64,000 nt of DNA from Enhygromyxa salina (GTDB taxonomy: Bacteria; Myxococcota_A; Polyangia; Nannocystales; Nannocystaceae): NCBI RefSeq assembly GCF_000737335.2, contig NZ_JMCC02000090.1, forward strand, positions 48,577 to 112,576, given 5' to 3'. The notes beneath the pieces were generated by a model. The model searched no databases and was not told where the DNA came from. It saw nothing but the letters and a program-made list of their open reading frames with translations. This document shows, in pieces, positions 52,278 to 63,400 of this stretch; positions within the stretch are counted from its first letter, which is position 1; every line of letters begins with the position of its first letter. Position numbers and translations under genes: made by a program.

Positions 52278-53225
52278 ATGCCTGGGCCACGCCTTCTGCA
52301 AGCCCTGCCGAGCGCCGCCGCGCTCGCGCTGGCGATGAGCGTCGGACCCGCCGGATGTCGCAAAACCGAGCTGGAAGCGCCCGATACCGTCACCAGGCCG
52401 ATCCCAAGCACCCCCTACCTGGCCCGCCGGCACGCCCGCGACACCAAGCTCCGCGTGAGCGGACCGTCGCCTGGCAAGTTCAACGAGTACCGACCCTCGA
52501 GCGGGGTCATGGCCGTGACCTATCCCTCAGGCGACCTCTCGCTGGCGGCCTGGTATGCGACCCCGCTCGGCGCCAGCGGCTCGAACCGCGCGCCGGCCCT
52601 CGTCTATTTTCACGGCGACTTCGCGTTTGGGCCCGACGACTTCGAGGCCGTGCGGCCCTTCGTCGACGCGGGCTTCGTCGTGATGACGCCGATGCTCCGG
52701 GGTGAGAACGGCAACCCCGGCGACTTCGAATTGTTGTGGGGCGAGGTCGACGACGCGCGCGCGGCGATCGAGTGGGTCGCCAGTCAGCCCATGGTGGATC
52801 GCCGCCGGATCTACGCGTTCGGCCACAGCATCGGCGGCGGCGTGGCGGCGATGCTGAGCTTGTACCCAACCCTGCCGCTGCGGATCACCGGCAGCTGCGG
52901 GGGCATCTACATGCCCGAGACCTTCTCGCGCTGGGCCGCCTCCAAGCAAAACGGCGAGCTGGTCCGCTTCGACGCCAACGATCCCGAAGAGACCGAGCTG
53001 CGCGTGCTCGGTCCCAACCTCGCGTGGATGGTCCACCGACATGTCGCGTACGTCGGCGATGACGATCCCTGGTTCGTCGACAACGCCGCCGCGCTCGAGC
53101 GGTCGGCGTGGGCGCTGGGCAAGCCGTTCGAGCGGGTGGTCGTCACCGGGGATCACATGCAATCACTGCAGCCTGCGCTCGCGGCTTTCTTGGCCCTGAC
53201 CCAGGCGGACTTGCCCCCGCGATAG
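52278..53225 (+). CDS. Secreted/lipid-anchored alpha/beta hydrolase
   Basis: 315 residues from ATG 52278. The signal (LPSAAALALAMSVGPAGC) ends in a weak lipobox. Domain motifs: ALVYFHGDFAFGPDDFEAVR, nucleophile Ser in FGHSIGGGVAAM (G-x-S-x-G), Asp in VGDDDPWFVDNAAALE and His in VTGDHMQSLQP. Of the dienelactone-hydrolase/S9-peptidase-like group. Likely periplasmic or surface esterase or peptidase. Confidence 0.85.
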   Translation: MPGPRLLQALPSAAALALAMSVGPAGCRKTELEAPDTVTRPIPSTPYLARRHARDTKLRVSGPSPGKFNEYRPSSGVMAVTYPSGDLSLAAWYATPLGASGSNRAPALVYFHGDFAFGPDDFEAVRPFVDAGFVVMTPMLRGENGNPGDFELLWGEVDDARAAIEWVASQPMVDRRRIYAFGHSIGGGVAAMLSLYPTLPLRITGSCGGIYMPETFSRWAASKQNGELVRFDANDPEETELRVLGPNLAWMVHRHVAYVGDDDPWFVDNAAALERSAWALGKPFERVVVTGDHMQSLQPALAAFLALTQADLPPR

Positions 53226-53257
53226 GGCGCGTCGGCTACACTGCTGACGTGGTGCGT

Positions 53258-53977
53258 ATGTCGGCGAGCATGTGGATGGTGTTGGGCGTGCTCGTATCTG
53301 GATGTACCGGTCCAAGTCCGAACCCCAATCAGCCCGGCAATAGTGAGACCGGCAAGAACGAAGCGCCGAGCCCCGAGTCGAGCCCGGCGCTCGAGCTCGC
53401 GGCCGAGCAGGCCGAGGCCCAGGCTTGGATCGCCCGCTACCAACGCGGAGAGGTCTCGATGACCAGTGATGACCCGCGGGTCGAGTATGTCGCGACCGCG
53501 CACGACTCATGCGAGCCGATGCCAGCCACGCGCCCACCCGGGTTCGAGCTGAGCTACTGGGAGGACCCCTACGAGGGCATGGTCGAGACCTTCTATGGGA
53601 TCGCGGCCGCCGACGTGGCGGGGGCGGCCGGCGGGGCCTGTCACTTCGAGTGGGACATGTTGTGGGTCGATGCGCCCGCGGGCGCGTGCGTCTTGCTTGG
53701 CCCAGCACAGCTCGACGCGCTCTACGCCGCGCTGCGTGCCCTCGAGATCTGGCGGATCGAGTCCAAGCCAACCGAGTCCACGCCCCACTCCGTCGGGCAC
53801 GGGTTGGTTGTTCGCTGGCCGGGCTCACGCTGCGAGCTGCTCGACGTGCACAGCGTCTCGGAAGTGGTGCAGCGCGACGCCGCGGCGTTCCGTGCGGCGC
53901 TCGATCAATTCAGGCGCGCCTATGACCAAGCACACCAAGCAGGTCAGCCGCCAGCTGGACCTGCAGGCGCCGACTAG
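53258..53977 (+). CDS. Hypothetical lipoprotein
   Basis: 239 residues from ATG 53258. Signal MSASMWMVLGVLVSGC with lipobox V-S-G-C, then a Pro/Ser/Glu-rich linker and a soluble domain with four Cys (DSCEPMPATRPPG, GGACHFEW, GACVLLGP, SRCELLDV). No named family. It sits 32 bp after the hydrolase lipoprotein and ends convergently with a Cys-rich lipoprotein, overlapping it by four bases. Confidence 0.75.
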   Translation: MSASMWMVLGVLVSGCTGPSPNPNQPGNSETGKNEAPSPESSPALELAAEQAEAQAWIARYQRGEVSMTSDDPRVEYVATAHDSCEPMPATRPPGFELSYWEDPYEGMVETFYGIAAADVAGAAGGACHFEWDMLWVDAPAGACVLLGPAQLDALYAALRALEIWRIESKPTESTPHSVGHGLVVRWPGSRCELLDVHSVSEVVQRDAAAFRAALDQFRRAYDQAHQAGQPPAGPAGAD

Positions 53978-54504
53978 TCGGCGTCGCGCGGCACACAGAT
54001 CCGCGCGAAGTTTTCTGCGATCGGATCCGCAGGGTCTGGCGCGACATACAGCCCGCCGACGCCGGTCCCGACGCACTTGTAGTTCGAGCGGCAGTTCTTG
54101 TCGGTCTTGCACTTGCGCCGGCAGCTGGTCCGCGCGCGGATCTCATCGGCGCACAAGCCCTCTGGCAAGCACACCTCGTTGGGCAGGCAGTCGTCGCGAA
54201 GGATCGCGCCTTCGCTCGACATCGGGATGTCCTCGAGCTCCGGATCACAGGTGATCGACAGGAACTCGCTGGCGTACACCTTCACGCACTCGGCCTCGTT
54301 GGGGCACACCCCAAAGCTGCAGTTTTCGACGATGCACTCGCCCTCGCCTTTGCTGTCGCGCTGGGACACGTCACACTGCCGGATCACGTTGAGCCCGCAG
54401 TCGGTCGCGCGCTTGCATTTGTCGCCAACCTGCGGCTGGCAACCGAGCGCCGACAAGGACAGCGCAAGCAGCGCTAGCGCCAGCATGGGTCGGTGGGCGG
54501 ACAT
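53974..54504 (-). CDS. Cys-rich lipoprotein
   Basis: 176 residues. Signal LALALLALSLSALGC with lipobox A-L-G-C, then a mature domain rich in Cys pairs, for example DKCKRATDCGLNVIRQC, GECIVENCSFGVCPNEAECV and SCRRKCKTDKNCRSNYKC. These disulphide-type patterns are typical of surface proteins of myxobacteria. Function unknown. Its end overlaps the convergent neighbour. Confidence 0.8.
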   Translation of the reverse strand: MSAHRPMLALALLALSLSALGCQPQVGDKCKRATDCGLNVIRQCDVSQRDSKGEGECIVENCSFGVCPNEAECVKVYASEFLSITCDPELEDIPMSSEGAILRDDCLPNEVCLPEGLCADEIRARTSCRRKCKTDKNCRSNYKCVGTGVGGLYVAPDPADPIAENFARICVPRDAD

Positions 54505-54614
54505 GAACCGGCGGAGTGTAGACGTCCGGCCCGCCGCACACCAGTACAGGCCAAGACCCCGCAGGAGTCGCTTGGATCTATCTCCCCGAGCCGCGTACCC
54601 TGGCTCGACCCAAG

Positions 54615-56195
54615 ATGACCCTCGACGACTTCCTGAGCGCGCTCGAGAACCTGATCGAAGATCGGGAGAGCAGCGACGATGAGCCTGGCGTGGGTAACTT
54701 CAGCTGCGAGGACTGTCGCGCGTGCAACCACTGTCGGTTCTGCATTGGGTGTGACACCTGCGAAGACTGCACCTACTGCGAAGAGTGTCTGGACTGCACC
54801 AGCGGCACGCAATGCAAGCGCTGCGTTGGTTGCGAGAAGGTCAGCTATTGCGACGACTCGCGGGACTGCAAGGAGTCTCGCTACCTGACGCTGTGCGTGA
54901 GCTGCACCGACTGCGTGCACTGCCTGGCGTGTGTGGGGCTGACCGGCGCCGAGTTCTACGTGCTCAACGAGAAGCGGACGCGCAAGGAGTACTTCGCGCT
55001 GCTCCGCCAGGTCCAAGAGCTGATGCAGACCCGGATGGAGGCCGGCTGGCGTCCGCCGGGGATCGGGCTCGCCAGCGAGATCATCGACGCCGTGACCGCG
55101 AGCCGCGATCCCCTCTTGTCGGCCGCGCCGTGGCTCGGCGAGGGCCGTGGGGACGTTGGAGCGGTCGAGGAGGATCTGTTCCTCGATTCTGGAGAGCCCC
55201 CGCTTGGGGTCGATGAGCTCGAGCGCGAACCCGACTTCTCTAATTCAGGGTCGGACTCACGGTCGGACTCCGGGTCGGGCTTAGGGTCGGATTTAGGGTC
55301 GGGTCCCGGGTTCGGGTCCGGGGCTGGCTTCGGGCGCGAACCTGCGCCCGACGACCGCGAGCAGGCGTCACCCGGGTCCCGCGAGCGCTTCGACGTGGGA
55401 CGCGAGCGTCCAGGTCGCGGCGGGTACGTCCAAGAGGATCGACCGAGGCCGGCCGGCCGGGGCGAGTACGGTCGGCCAACTCGGGACGACTACGCTCGGG
55501 ACGACTACGCCCGGGACGACTACGCTCCACGCGACCACGCGCCGAGGTACACCGACGACCAAGAGGGTCGAGACGACACCGGGAGCAGCGACTGGGCCCG
55601 AGAGCCGCCGGAATTTGGCAGCAGCTACTTTAATGCGCGCAGCGAGGACCCCCAGCGCGCCCGAGACACGCGCGAGCCGGGCCGCGGCGAGCTTGGCCGG
55701 TCCCGCCCACGTACGGACTACGGCGAGGACCTGGGTCGGGATCTCAGCGTCGATCTCGACGCTCCAGATGTCCCGCATCGGCAGGATCAGCAGCCGACCC
55801 AGCCCTTCACCCGTCGGGCCGAGCCCGAGCCCCTCGAAGCGGCAGTCTGGGATGACGCGCACGCGCCCCGCGAGCCTCACCGCGAAGACACCCGCGAACG
55901 AACGGCGGCGCGGCGACGCGACCTCGACCGTGATCATCGGGAGCCCGCAGACGAGTCGCCGTGGGAGGATCGAAGCGGGCACAATCAAACCAGCAGCGGC
56001 CAGGCCAACCGCCGCGGCAGCCTGCGCCAAGCAGGCCGGCCCAAGCGGCCCCCCGAGCATCCGGGCCCGCGCGAGGTGACGGGCACCGGGAGCTATCGAA
56101 CGGGCAGCGCGCCCGAGCGCGGCGGCACGGGCACGGGCACCAACACGGGCGGCACTGGGCTGCGCCTGGGCCGAAAACCAAAGCGCCGACGCTGA
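54615..56195 (+). CDS. Cys-rich repeat protein with long disordered acidic tail
   Basis: 526 residues, no signal peptide. Residues about 30-105 are built on C-x2-C steps (CEDCRACNHCRFCIGCDTC, then CEDCTYCEECLDC) leading to CLACVGLTGAEFYVLNEKRT and RKEYFALLRQ, a pattern seen in widespread uncharacterised bacterial proteins and predicted to fold as a Cys-lined beta-solenoid or metal-binding domain. From about residue 190 to the end the chain is disordered, with Gly-Ser, Asp and Arg-rich runs and a repeated YARDDYARDDYAPRD block. The tail is strongly Arg/Asp charged. The product is probably cytoplasmic. No known activity. Confidence 0.75.
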   Translation: MTLDDFLSALENLIEDRESSDDEPGVGNFSCEDCRACNHCRFCIGCDTCEDCTYCEECLDCTSGTQCKRCVGCEKVSYCDDSRDCKESRYLTLCVSCTDCVHCLACVGLTGAEFYVLNEKRTRKEYFALLRQVQELMQTRMEAGWRPPGIGLASEIIDAVTASRDPLLSAAPWLGEGRGDVGAVEEDLFLDSGEPPLGVDELEREPDFSNSGSDSRSDSGSGLGSDLGSGPGFGSGAGFGREPAPDDREQASPGSRERFDVGRERPGRGGYVQEDRPRPAGRGEYGRPTRDDYARDDYARDDYAPRDHAPRYTDDQEGRDDTGSSDWAREPPEFGSSYFNARSEDPQRARDTREPGRGELGRSRPRTDYGEDLGRDLSVDLDAPDVPHRQDQQPTQPFTRRAEPEPLEAAVWDDAHAPREPHREDTRERTAARRRDLDRDHREPADESPWEDRSGHNQTSSGQANRRGSLRQAGRPKRPPEHPGPREVTGTGSYRTGSAPERGGTGTGTNTGGTGLRLGRKPKRRR

Positions 56196-56217
56196 GGTTC
56201 GCCGGAGAAGTCCAAGG

Positions 56218-57264
56218 TCAGTGTCGGCTCGAGATCTTGCCGATCTCGCAGAAAAATTCGTAAGCCTCGCGGACCGCCTCGCGGATCGACGTTGGTTGAT
56301 AGCCAAGCTCGTCGCGGGCCAGCGAGATGTCCGCGTGGCGCTCCATCGAGAGGATCTCGATCGCCCCGGGCGTCAGCCGCTGGGGCGCGTCGGGGACGAC
56401 CCGCCGCACCGTCGCCGCGTACGCGTGCGAGACCGCCTTCATCACGGGCACGGGCATCCGCAGCCACGGCTTGGGGCGTCCGACCCGCTCGACGTAGAGG
56501 TCGAGCAGATCATCCAGGGTCAAGAACTCGGTCGACAACAGGTAGCGGCGGCCGGGCTTGCCCTTGGCCATCGCTAGCAGGTGACCCTCGACCAGGTCGG
56601 CCGCCCGCACGAACTCCGAGCCGCCCGGCATGTAGCCGCGCAGATCTCCGTTGGCGAAGTCGACCAACACCTTGCCCGTGCGCGAGGGCAAGAAGTCGTG
56701 CGGGCCGATGATCCCCGTTGACACCGCGACCACGGCCTCGAGCCCGTCGGCGACGCCCTTGAGCAGCTCGTGCTCGGCGAGGGTCTTGCTGCGCGCGTAG
56801 GGCAGCCAGTCGATGAAGGGATAGAACGGCATGCCCTCGTGAACCGGACGCGAGGGCGCGTCGGGGTCGATGCCGATGCCGGAGAACGAGCCAGTCAGGC
56901 ACAGCCGATCCACCCCTTCTTCCAGACTGCCGCGCACCATGTTGCGGGTGCCGAGCACGTTGATCTCCCAGATCTCGCGCTCCTGCGCGGGTGTCGGCGC
57001 GCGCGTCGAGACCTTGGCCGCCGCGTGAAACACCTGGCCGCAGCCGCGACAGGCTTCGCGCATTCGCGCGGGATCGCGGATGTCTCCCGCGAAGCGCTCG
57101 AGCTCCAACCCGTCGAGGGCCCGGTTGTTGGCTTCGGGCTGAAACAGCGCGCGAACTTCGTGCCCCTCGGTGAGCAGCCGACGCACCAAATTGGCCCCGA
57201 AGTGGCCGCTACCGCCAGTCACGAGGGTCTTGCCGCGGGGCGGTCGATACGCTGGGTCAGCCAT
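56218..57264 (-). CDS. NAD-dependent epimerase/dehydratase-like SDR
   Basis: 348 residues from ATG 57264; a longer frame to 57387 overlaps the divergent promoter. KTLVTGGSGHFGANLVRRLL is a canonical extended-SDR loop, with Tyr-Lys pair YARSK and GPHDFLPSRTGK downstream. The family includes 3-beta-hydroxysteroid and dihydroflavonol reductase-like enzymes. Substrate unknown. It is divergent from the giant pseudo-SIR2 gene, 184 bp apart. Confidence 0.9.
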   Translation of the reverse strand: MADPAYRPPRGKTLVTGGSGHFGANLVRRLLTEGHEVRALFQPEANNRALDGLELERFAGDIRDPARMREACRGCGQVFHAAAKVSTRAPTPAQEREIWEINVLGTRNMVRGSLEEGVDRLCLTGSFSGIGIDPDAPSRPVHEGMPFYPFIDWLPYARSKTLAEHELLKGVADGLEAVVAVSTGIIGPHDFLPSRTGKVLVDFANGDLRGYMPGGSEFVRAADLVEGHLLAMAKGKPGRRYLLSTEFLTLDDLLDLYVERVGRPKPWLRMPVPVMKAVSHAYAATVRRVVPDAPQRLTPGAIEILSMERHADISLARDELGYQPTSIREAVREAYEFFCEIGKISSRH

Positions 57265-57448
57265 CGCGGCACGATCTACCAGGCCCAGGCCAGCGATGGG
57301 GTGTTCGTCGTGGGGATCCTGACTGCCTGTGCAGCGGATCACCGGCTTGCGCGACTTCTCACGTGTGGCCGAACGATCAAAGCCCACCGCAGTGCGAGTA
57401 TTTGTCGGGGATCACTTGGCCACTCTCGCGCCGAGCTCCCGGACCGTC

Positions 57449-60400
57449 ATGCAAGAGCTTCCCATCGATCTAGTGGCCGCGATCCAGGCTGGAGACTGTG
57501 TGCTGTGGACTGGCGCGGGGATTGGGGCCCTCGTCGAGCGTCCAAGCTGGGCCGCGCTGCTGGCCGAGCTGGCCGCTGGCGCCGAGCCAGACACCCAGGC
57601 CGAGCTCGAGGGTCTGCTCGCTCGCGGCGACCGCCTGACCGTGCTCGATTGGCTGCGGCGCCATCAAAGCGACGCGCTCGAGGCCTCGCTCGCCGCCAAG
57701 ATCGACGAAGACAAGCCGCTGCCCCCAAGCCTGTGCGCGCTCGGTCAGCTGCGCTGGCGTGGGTGCCTGGCTACCGTCTACCCGGATCTGCTCGCCCGCG
57801 CGCGCGAGGCTGGGGGCCACGAGCGACCGCGGGTCAGCCGTGACGCCAGCAAAGGCATGCCGCGCGACCACGTGCTGCACACCTCGGTGAGCGAAGATCT
57901 GCGCCGTGATCACGATCTGCGCGAGCTCGTCGAGGAAGCCGTGCGGACCTCCACCTTGGTGCTGCTGGGCTTCGAGCTCGGCGACCCCGATCTGCGCCAG
58001 ATCCTCGCAATCTTGCGCCGGATCCCCGCATCGGGCGGGTCCCACTACCTGTTCTTGCCCGAGATCGGCGGGATCGAGGCGGAGCAGCTGCGCGAGCGCA
58101 GCGGGCTGCAGGTCTGCAGCCTGCCCGAGGGCGGCGTCGACAGCTTGCTCGATCGCATCGCGACGGCGGTCGGTGACGAGCAGGCCGAGTCGCGCGCTCC
58201 CGAGCGGCTCGCGGCGCTCGAGCTCAGCCGCGTGCTGCGACCGGTGCCGGTCCGCGTCGACGTTGGCGTGGACGCGGCGTTCGCTGTCGATCCCCACGAG
58301 GTCGACCTGCTCGTGGACGCGCTGCCGGGCGGCATCGAGTCGCTGCCGGCGCGGGATCTGCTCCGCTTGGGCAGCGTGTGGCTGGCCCACGCGCGCGTGT
58401 CGGGCAAGACCCAGAGTCGCTGGCACAAGCGCGCGCGCAAGGCCTTCGTCCAGGTCATCGCGCTCGACGACGACGCCCGCGACATGCGTGTGGCGCGGTT
58501 CAACCTCGCGTTGCTGGCGCTGGTCGAGGGTGACGAAGAGGCGGCGCGGACCGGGCTCGAGGCCGCCGCCGAGCAAGATCGCAACCTCGCCTTGGTCTCG
58601 CCGCGGTTTGCGTTGGCGACCGTGCGCGGGCGCGTGGGCTCGCGGATCTGGCTCGAGTGCCACGACCGCGCGGCTGACAACGAATTGGTTGCGATCGAGG
58701 TCGGCACGCTCGGGCGCCCCGTCAGCCCCGACGAGCGCCGCCGCTTCATCGAGCAGGTTGGGGTCCTCGCCGAGATCGATCACCCCGCGCTGGTTCGGGT
58801 CCGCGAAGGCGTCGCCGAAGGCCGCGTGTTTGGCGTGATCATGCAACCCGAGCAGGGCGTCCCGCTCGCGCGCTTGCTCGAGCAGACCGCCGAGCCGCTC
58901 GCGCTCGACAAGGCGTTTGAATTGATCGGCCCGCTGATGGAGGTCGTCGGCTTGGCCCACGCCAAGGGGCTCGTCCACCGCAACTTGCATCCGCGCCACG
59001 TGTTGATCACCCAAGACGGCGCCAAGCTGCGCGGGTTTGGGTTCTTGCCGCTGGTCTCGTGGTCGCGCCCGGCGATCGTGCGCGAGAACCATGGCTACGC
59101 CGCGCCCGAGCTGTTCGCGGGGGCGGCCCCAAGCCCAGCCAGCGACACCTATGCCCTCGCCGCGCTGCTGTACCGCTGCATCACGGGCAAGCTGCCGCTT
59201 GGCTCGGTCCCCGCCCCCTCGCGCTTGGTCACCGGCATCGACATGCGCGTCGACGCGCTGCTGGCCAAGGCGATGCACCCCGACCCCGAGCAGCGCCCGG
59301 ACCCCAAGGGCCTGCGGACCGAGGTCGCGACGATCCTCACGACCCCCCACAAGTTCGACCAGGTCGCCGCGGCCACGCCGGTCGAGCAGCCAGCACCCGC
59401 GGCGCCGGCCAAGCCAACCGGCCCGGTCAAGCTCGTCGAGCCCGAGGACCCGGACGACCTCGACGCCTGGAAGTGGATCCTGGAGCAGAAGTCCTCGCAC
59501 CTGCCCGCCCGCGAGGCGATCAGCCGGATCGAGCGAGAAGCCCGCGCGGCCCAGCGTTGGGATCGCGTGGCCGAGGTGCTCGACATCCGCGCGCGCTCGA
59601 GCCAGGCCGAGAGCGAGAAGATCGTGCTGTTGCGCGAGCTCGCCGAGATCAGCGAGCAGCGCCTCGACGCGCCGGGCACCGCGCTCGACGCTCTGTTGCT
59701 GCTGATCGACACGATCTCGGTCAACGCCCAGGTCCCGCTCGTCGAGGATCTGCTGCGGCTCGCCGAGGTCACGGGGCGCTGGGCAGCGGTCGCCGAGAAG
59801 CTCCACGCCGTGGGCCGGCGGGTCCCGTCGGCCGCGGATCAGCTGCGGATCCTGAGCCGGGCCGCGCTGATCTACCTCGAGCAAGCCGGGGATCTGGGCC
59901 GGGCGATCGCCGTCTACGAAGACGCGCTCGACCTCGAGCCCGAGAACTTGGATCTGCAGCGCGCCGCGTTGGTCGCCTACCGCAAGGCGGATCGGCCGGC
60001 CGAGCTCGCCACGGGGCTGCTGACGATCGCCGAGCTCGAGACCGGGCCCGTCCGCCACGAGGCGCTGATCGAAGCCGCGCAGATCCTGGGTGATCTCGGC
60101 GAGTTCGACGGCGCGCTCGAGGCCGCCGAGCACGTCCGCGCTGAAGATCCCGAGAACCATCGCGCGCTCGCGGCCAGCGAGCAGTGGGCGCGGGAGCTCG
60201 AGCGCTGGGACTTGCTGGCCAAGGTGTTGCCGGCCCAGGCCGCCGGCAACCTCGACGACGCCGAGGCGACCGCGCTGCGCAAAGAAGCCGCGCAGATCAT
60301 GCTCGAGCGGCTGCAAGACGAAGCGGGCGCGATCTCGATGTACCGCCAGATCATCGAGCGCGATCGCAGCGACAAGACCACCGCCGAGGCGCTGCTCGAG

Positions 60401-63400
60401 CTGTTGCGGCCCAAGGCCAGCGGCGACTCGGGCGAGGCCGCCAGCGCCCGCGAGGGCCTGATCGACGCGCTGAGCGTGCTCACCGACATCACCGAGGACA
60501 CCGGCCGCCGCGCCGAGCTGCTCGCCGAGGCCGCGGGCCTGCTCGATCGTGAGCCCGACGGCGGCGAGCGTGCCGCGGACTGTCGTGAGCGCATCGTCGA
60601 GACCCTGCCGGTCGATCACGCCCTCGTGCTCGACGCCGTCGCGGGCCTGACTCGCTTCTACCTGAGCCAAGACGCCCACGAGCCCCTCGCCGAATTGCTC
60701 GAGCGCCGCGCCAAGTTGACCGTGCTCGGCCGCGAGCTGCGGGTCAGCGCGTACAAGCAATTGCAAGAGCTCGCCGCCGGTCCGCTCGAGGATCCCGCGC
60801 GCGAGCGGGCGGCGCTCGAGGGCCTCGTCGAGCTCGAGCCGGCCGAGGGGCGCTGGCGTGATCTGTTGATCGAGCGCCTGCGCGACGCCGGCGAGCAAGA
60901 GCTGGCCGAGCAGCTCCTGCGTCAGCGGATCGCCGACGCCGACAGCCCCGCGGATCGGGCCTCGATGTTGGTCACCGTCGCCCGCATGCGCGAGCGCGCG
61001 GGTGAGCTCGAGGAGGCCGAGGCCCGCGTGCGTGAGGCGCTCGAGCTCGACGAGTCCGCGAGCCGGGCGTGGGCCTTGCTGCGCGAGATCCTCGAGCAAC
61101 GCGACCGCCCGCTCGAGGCGCTCGAGGCCCAGATCCGGGCCGCGCAGACCAGCGACGATCCACGCGTGAAGGTCCGCGAGCTGTTCGCCGCCGCCACGAC
61201 CTGGGCGCAGACCCTCAACAAGCCCGAGCGCGCGCTGCCGCTGATCCGCGAGATCGTCCAGCTCGATCCGCATCATCCAGGCGCGACCGGCATGCTCGTC
61301 GAGCGCCTCGTCGAGCGCGGCGAGCTCAAAGAAGCGTGGCCGCACGCGGAGCGCTGGGTCGCCCAGACCCGCGCTGGCAGCCCCGAAGATCGCGAGCTCA
61401 ACGCCCGCGTCCACGCGCTCGCCGGTCGCTGCGCCCTCGCGGTTGGCAACAACGCCGAGGCCCGCGAGCTGCTGCGCGACGCCAAACAATTCGATCCACG
61501 CAACCGCGAGGTCGGTCGCGCGCTCGCGGATCTCGAGCTCGAGTCGCAGAGCTGGGACGCCGCGCTGCGGGCCTACCAAGGGCTCGCGATCCAGGCCGGC
61601 GAGGGCGAAGAGCCGCGCGTCCAGGCCGAGCTGTACCTGCGCATGGGCCAGGCTCGCCAGGGCATGGGCGAGGCCAGCAAGGCGCTCCAGATGATCGAGC
61701 GCGCCCTCGACATCGACCCTGCCTACGTCGACGCCGCCCGGTTCTTGGTCAGCTTGGCCGACAGCCCGGCCCGCGAGGTCGAGGCCAAGCAGCGCTTGCT
61801 CACCGTGCTCGAGGCCGAGCTCGCCAGCTACGACGAAGACGACGATCGCCGCGAAGCCAAGGATCAAGAGATCTTGGATCTGCGCCTCGAGCTCGCGACC
61901 ACCCTCGCGGATCAGCTCAACCGCCCCGACGAGGCCGTGGTCCTGCTGCGGGCCGTGCTCGCCCGCCGACCCAACGACATCTCGCTGCTCCACCGTTCGC
62001 TGGATCTGTTCAGCAACGCCGAGCAGTGGGCCGAGGCCGTCGGCGTGCTCGATCGGCTCGCAACCTTGCAGGATCAGGGGCCGATCCGGGCCAAGTACCG
62101 CTACGCCGCCGCGTCCTTGATGCGCGCCCACAACCTCGACACCACCGGCGTCGTCGTGCGCGCGCGGCTGCTTGGCGTGCTCGAGGCCGATCCTCTCCAC
62201 GACAAGGCGTTCAAGGCCGTCCGCGACAACCTCGAGTCCAGCGGCGAGTGGCGCGAGCTGTCCAAGGTGCTGCGCTCGCGGCTCAAGATCACCCCCGAGG
62301 ATCAGCCCGAGGTCCGCATCGATCTGCTCGACAGCATCGCCTCGATCTACGACAGGCACCTCGACGACAAGCGCACCGCCATGATCGCCTATGAGCAGGC
62401 GATCACGCTGACCAAGACGCTTGGCGCCAGCGACGACGACGAGCGCCAGACCGAGCGCCGCAACAAGGTCATCTCGCTGTCCGTGCAGCTAGGCGACGAC
62501 GCCCTCGACAAGGGCATCGAGCAGGTCCAGGCCCTGATCCGCGACAACCCGCTCGACTACGACAGCTACCACCGCCTCGTCGAGCTGTACCTCGCCGCCA
62601 AGCAGCGCGACGCCTCGGTCGCGGTCTCGCGCACGCTTCGGTTCCTCAAGCAGGCCGACGAGGCCGAGCTCGAGCTCGCCGCCGAGCTAGGCGACAACTA
62701 CCAACCACCCCGCGGCACGATCTCGCGCAAGCAGTGGCGCGACGTCATCTTGCCCAGCCACCCCAGCTCCCGCCTCTCGGATCTGTACGGCCTGCTGTGG
62801 CCGGTCATGGCCGCGCGCGAGGGCCTGACCCACGCCTCGGCCAACGTCGACCGCAGCCAGCGCGAGACCGTGACCATGCAGGCCGCCGGCGTGACCCGCT
62901 GGGTCGCCTACATGGCCCAGGTCATCGACATCCCCCCGCCCGACCTCTACCTGCGCAAGGGCGAGCCCGGAGGCTTCCGCGTCACCGCCCTCGGCGATCC
63001 CAAGGGCGTCTACCCAACCCTGCTCGGCGGCGACGAGGCCCTTGGCCGCCAGCCCGACGCCGCCCTCGCCTTCCGAGCCGGCCGCGCCGTCGCCTCCACC
63101 CACCCGCACCTGCTCGGCGCCTCGGTCATGCCCTCGGTCTCGAGCCTACGCAACGCGATCTACGGCGCCGTCGGCCTCACCCACCCCCAAGTAGCGATCC
63201 CCAAAGAGCTCCGCGACCCCGCCCGCGGCTGGGCGGAAGCCATAAAAAAAATGCTCCCCCCCTCGCGCCTAGACGATCTGCGCAAGGCCGTCGCCAAGGT
63301 CATCGAGCGCGGCGGCGCCGACACCAAGTCATGGCTCCGCGGCTGCGAACACGCCAGCGCCCGCGCCGGCTTCCTCGTCAGCGACAGCCTAGACGTCTCC

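Noticed and set aside
57470..62359. 1629-residue open frame on the minus strand
   Set aside because: It is a shadow of the giant TPR gene caused by GC bias; its codon-position composition is that of the reverse strand and it has no recognisable domain.
63244..63262. A8 and C7 runs as a programmed frameshift site
   Set aside because: The zero-frame product continues to a sensible end and no alternative frame encodes a conserved extension; noted only as part of the codon shift.
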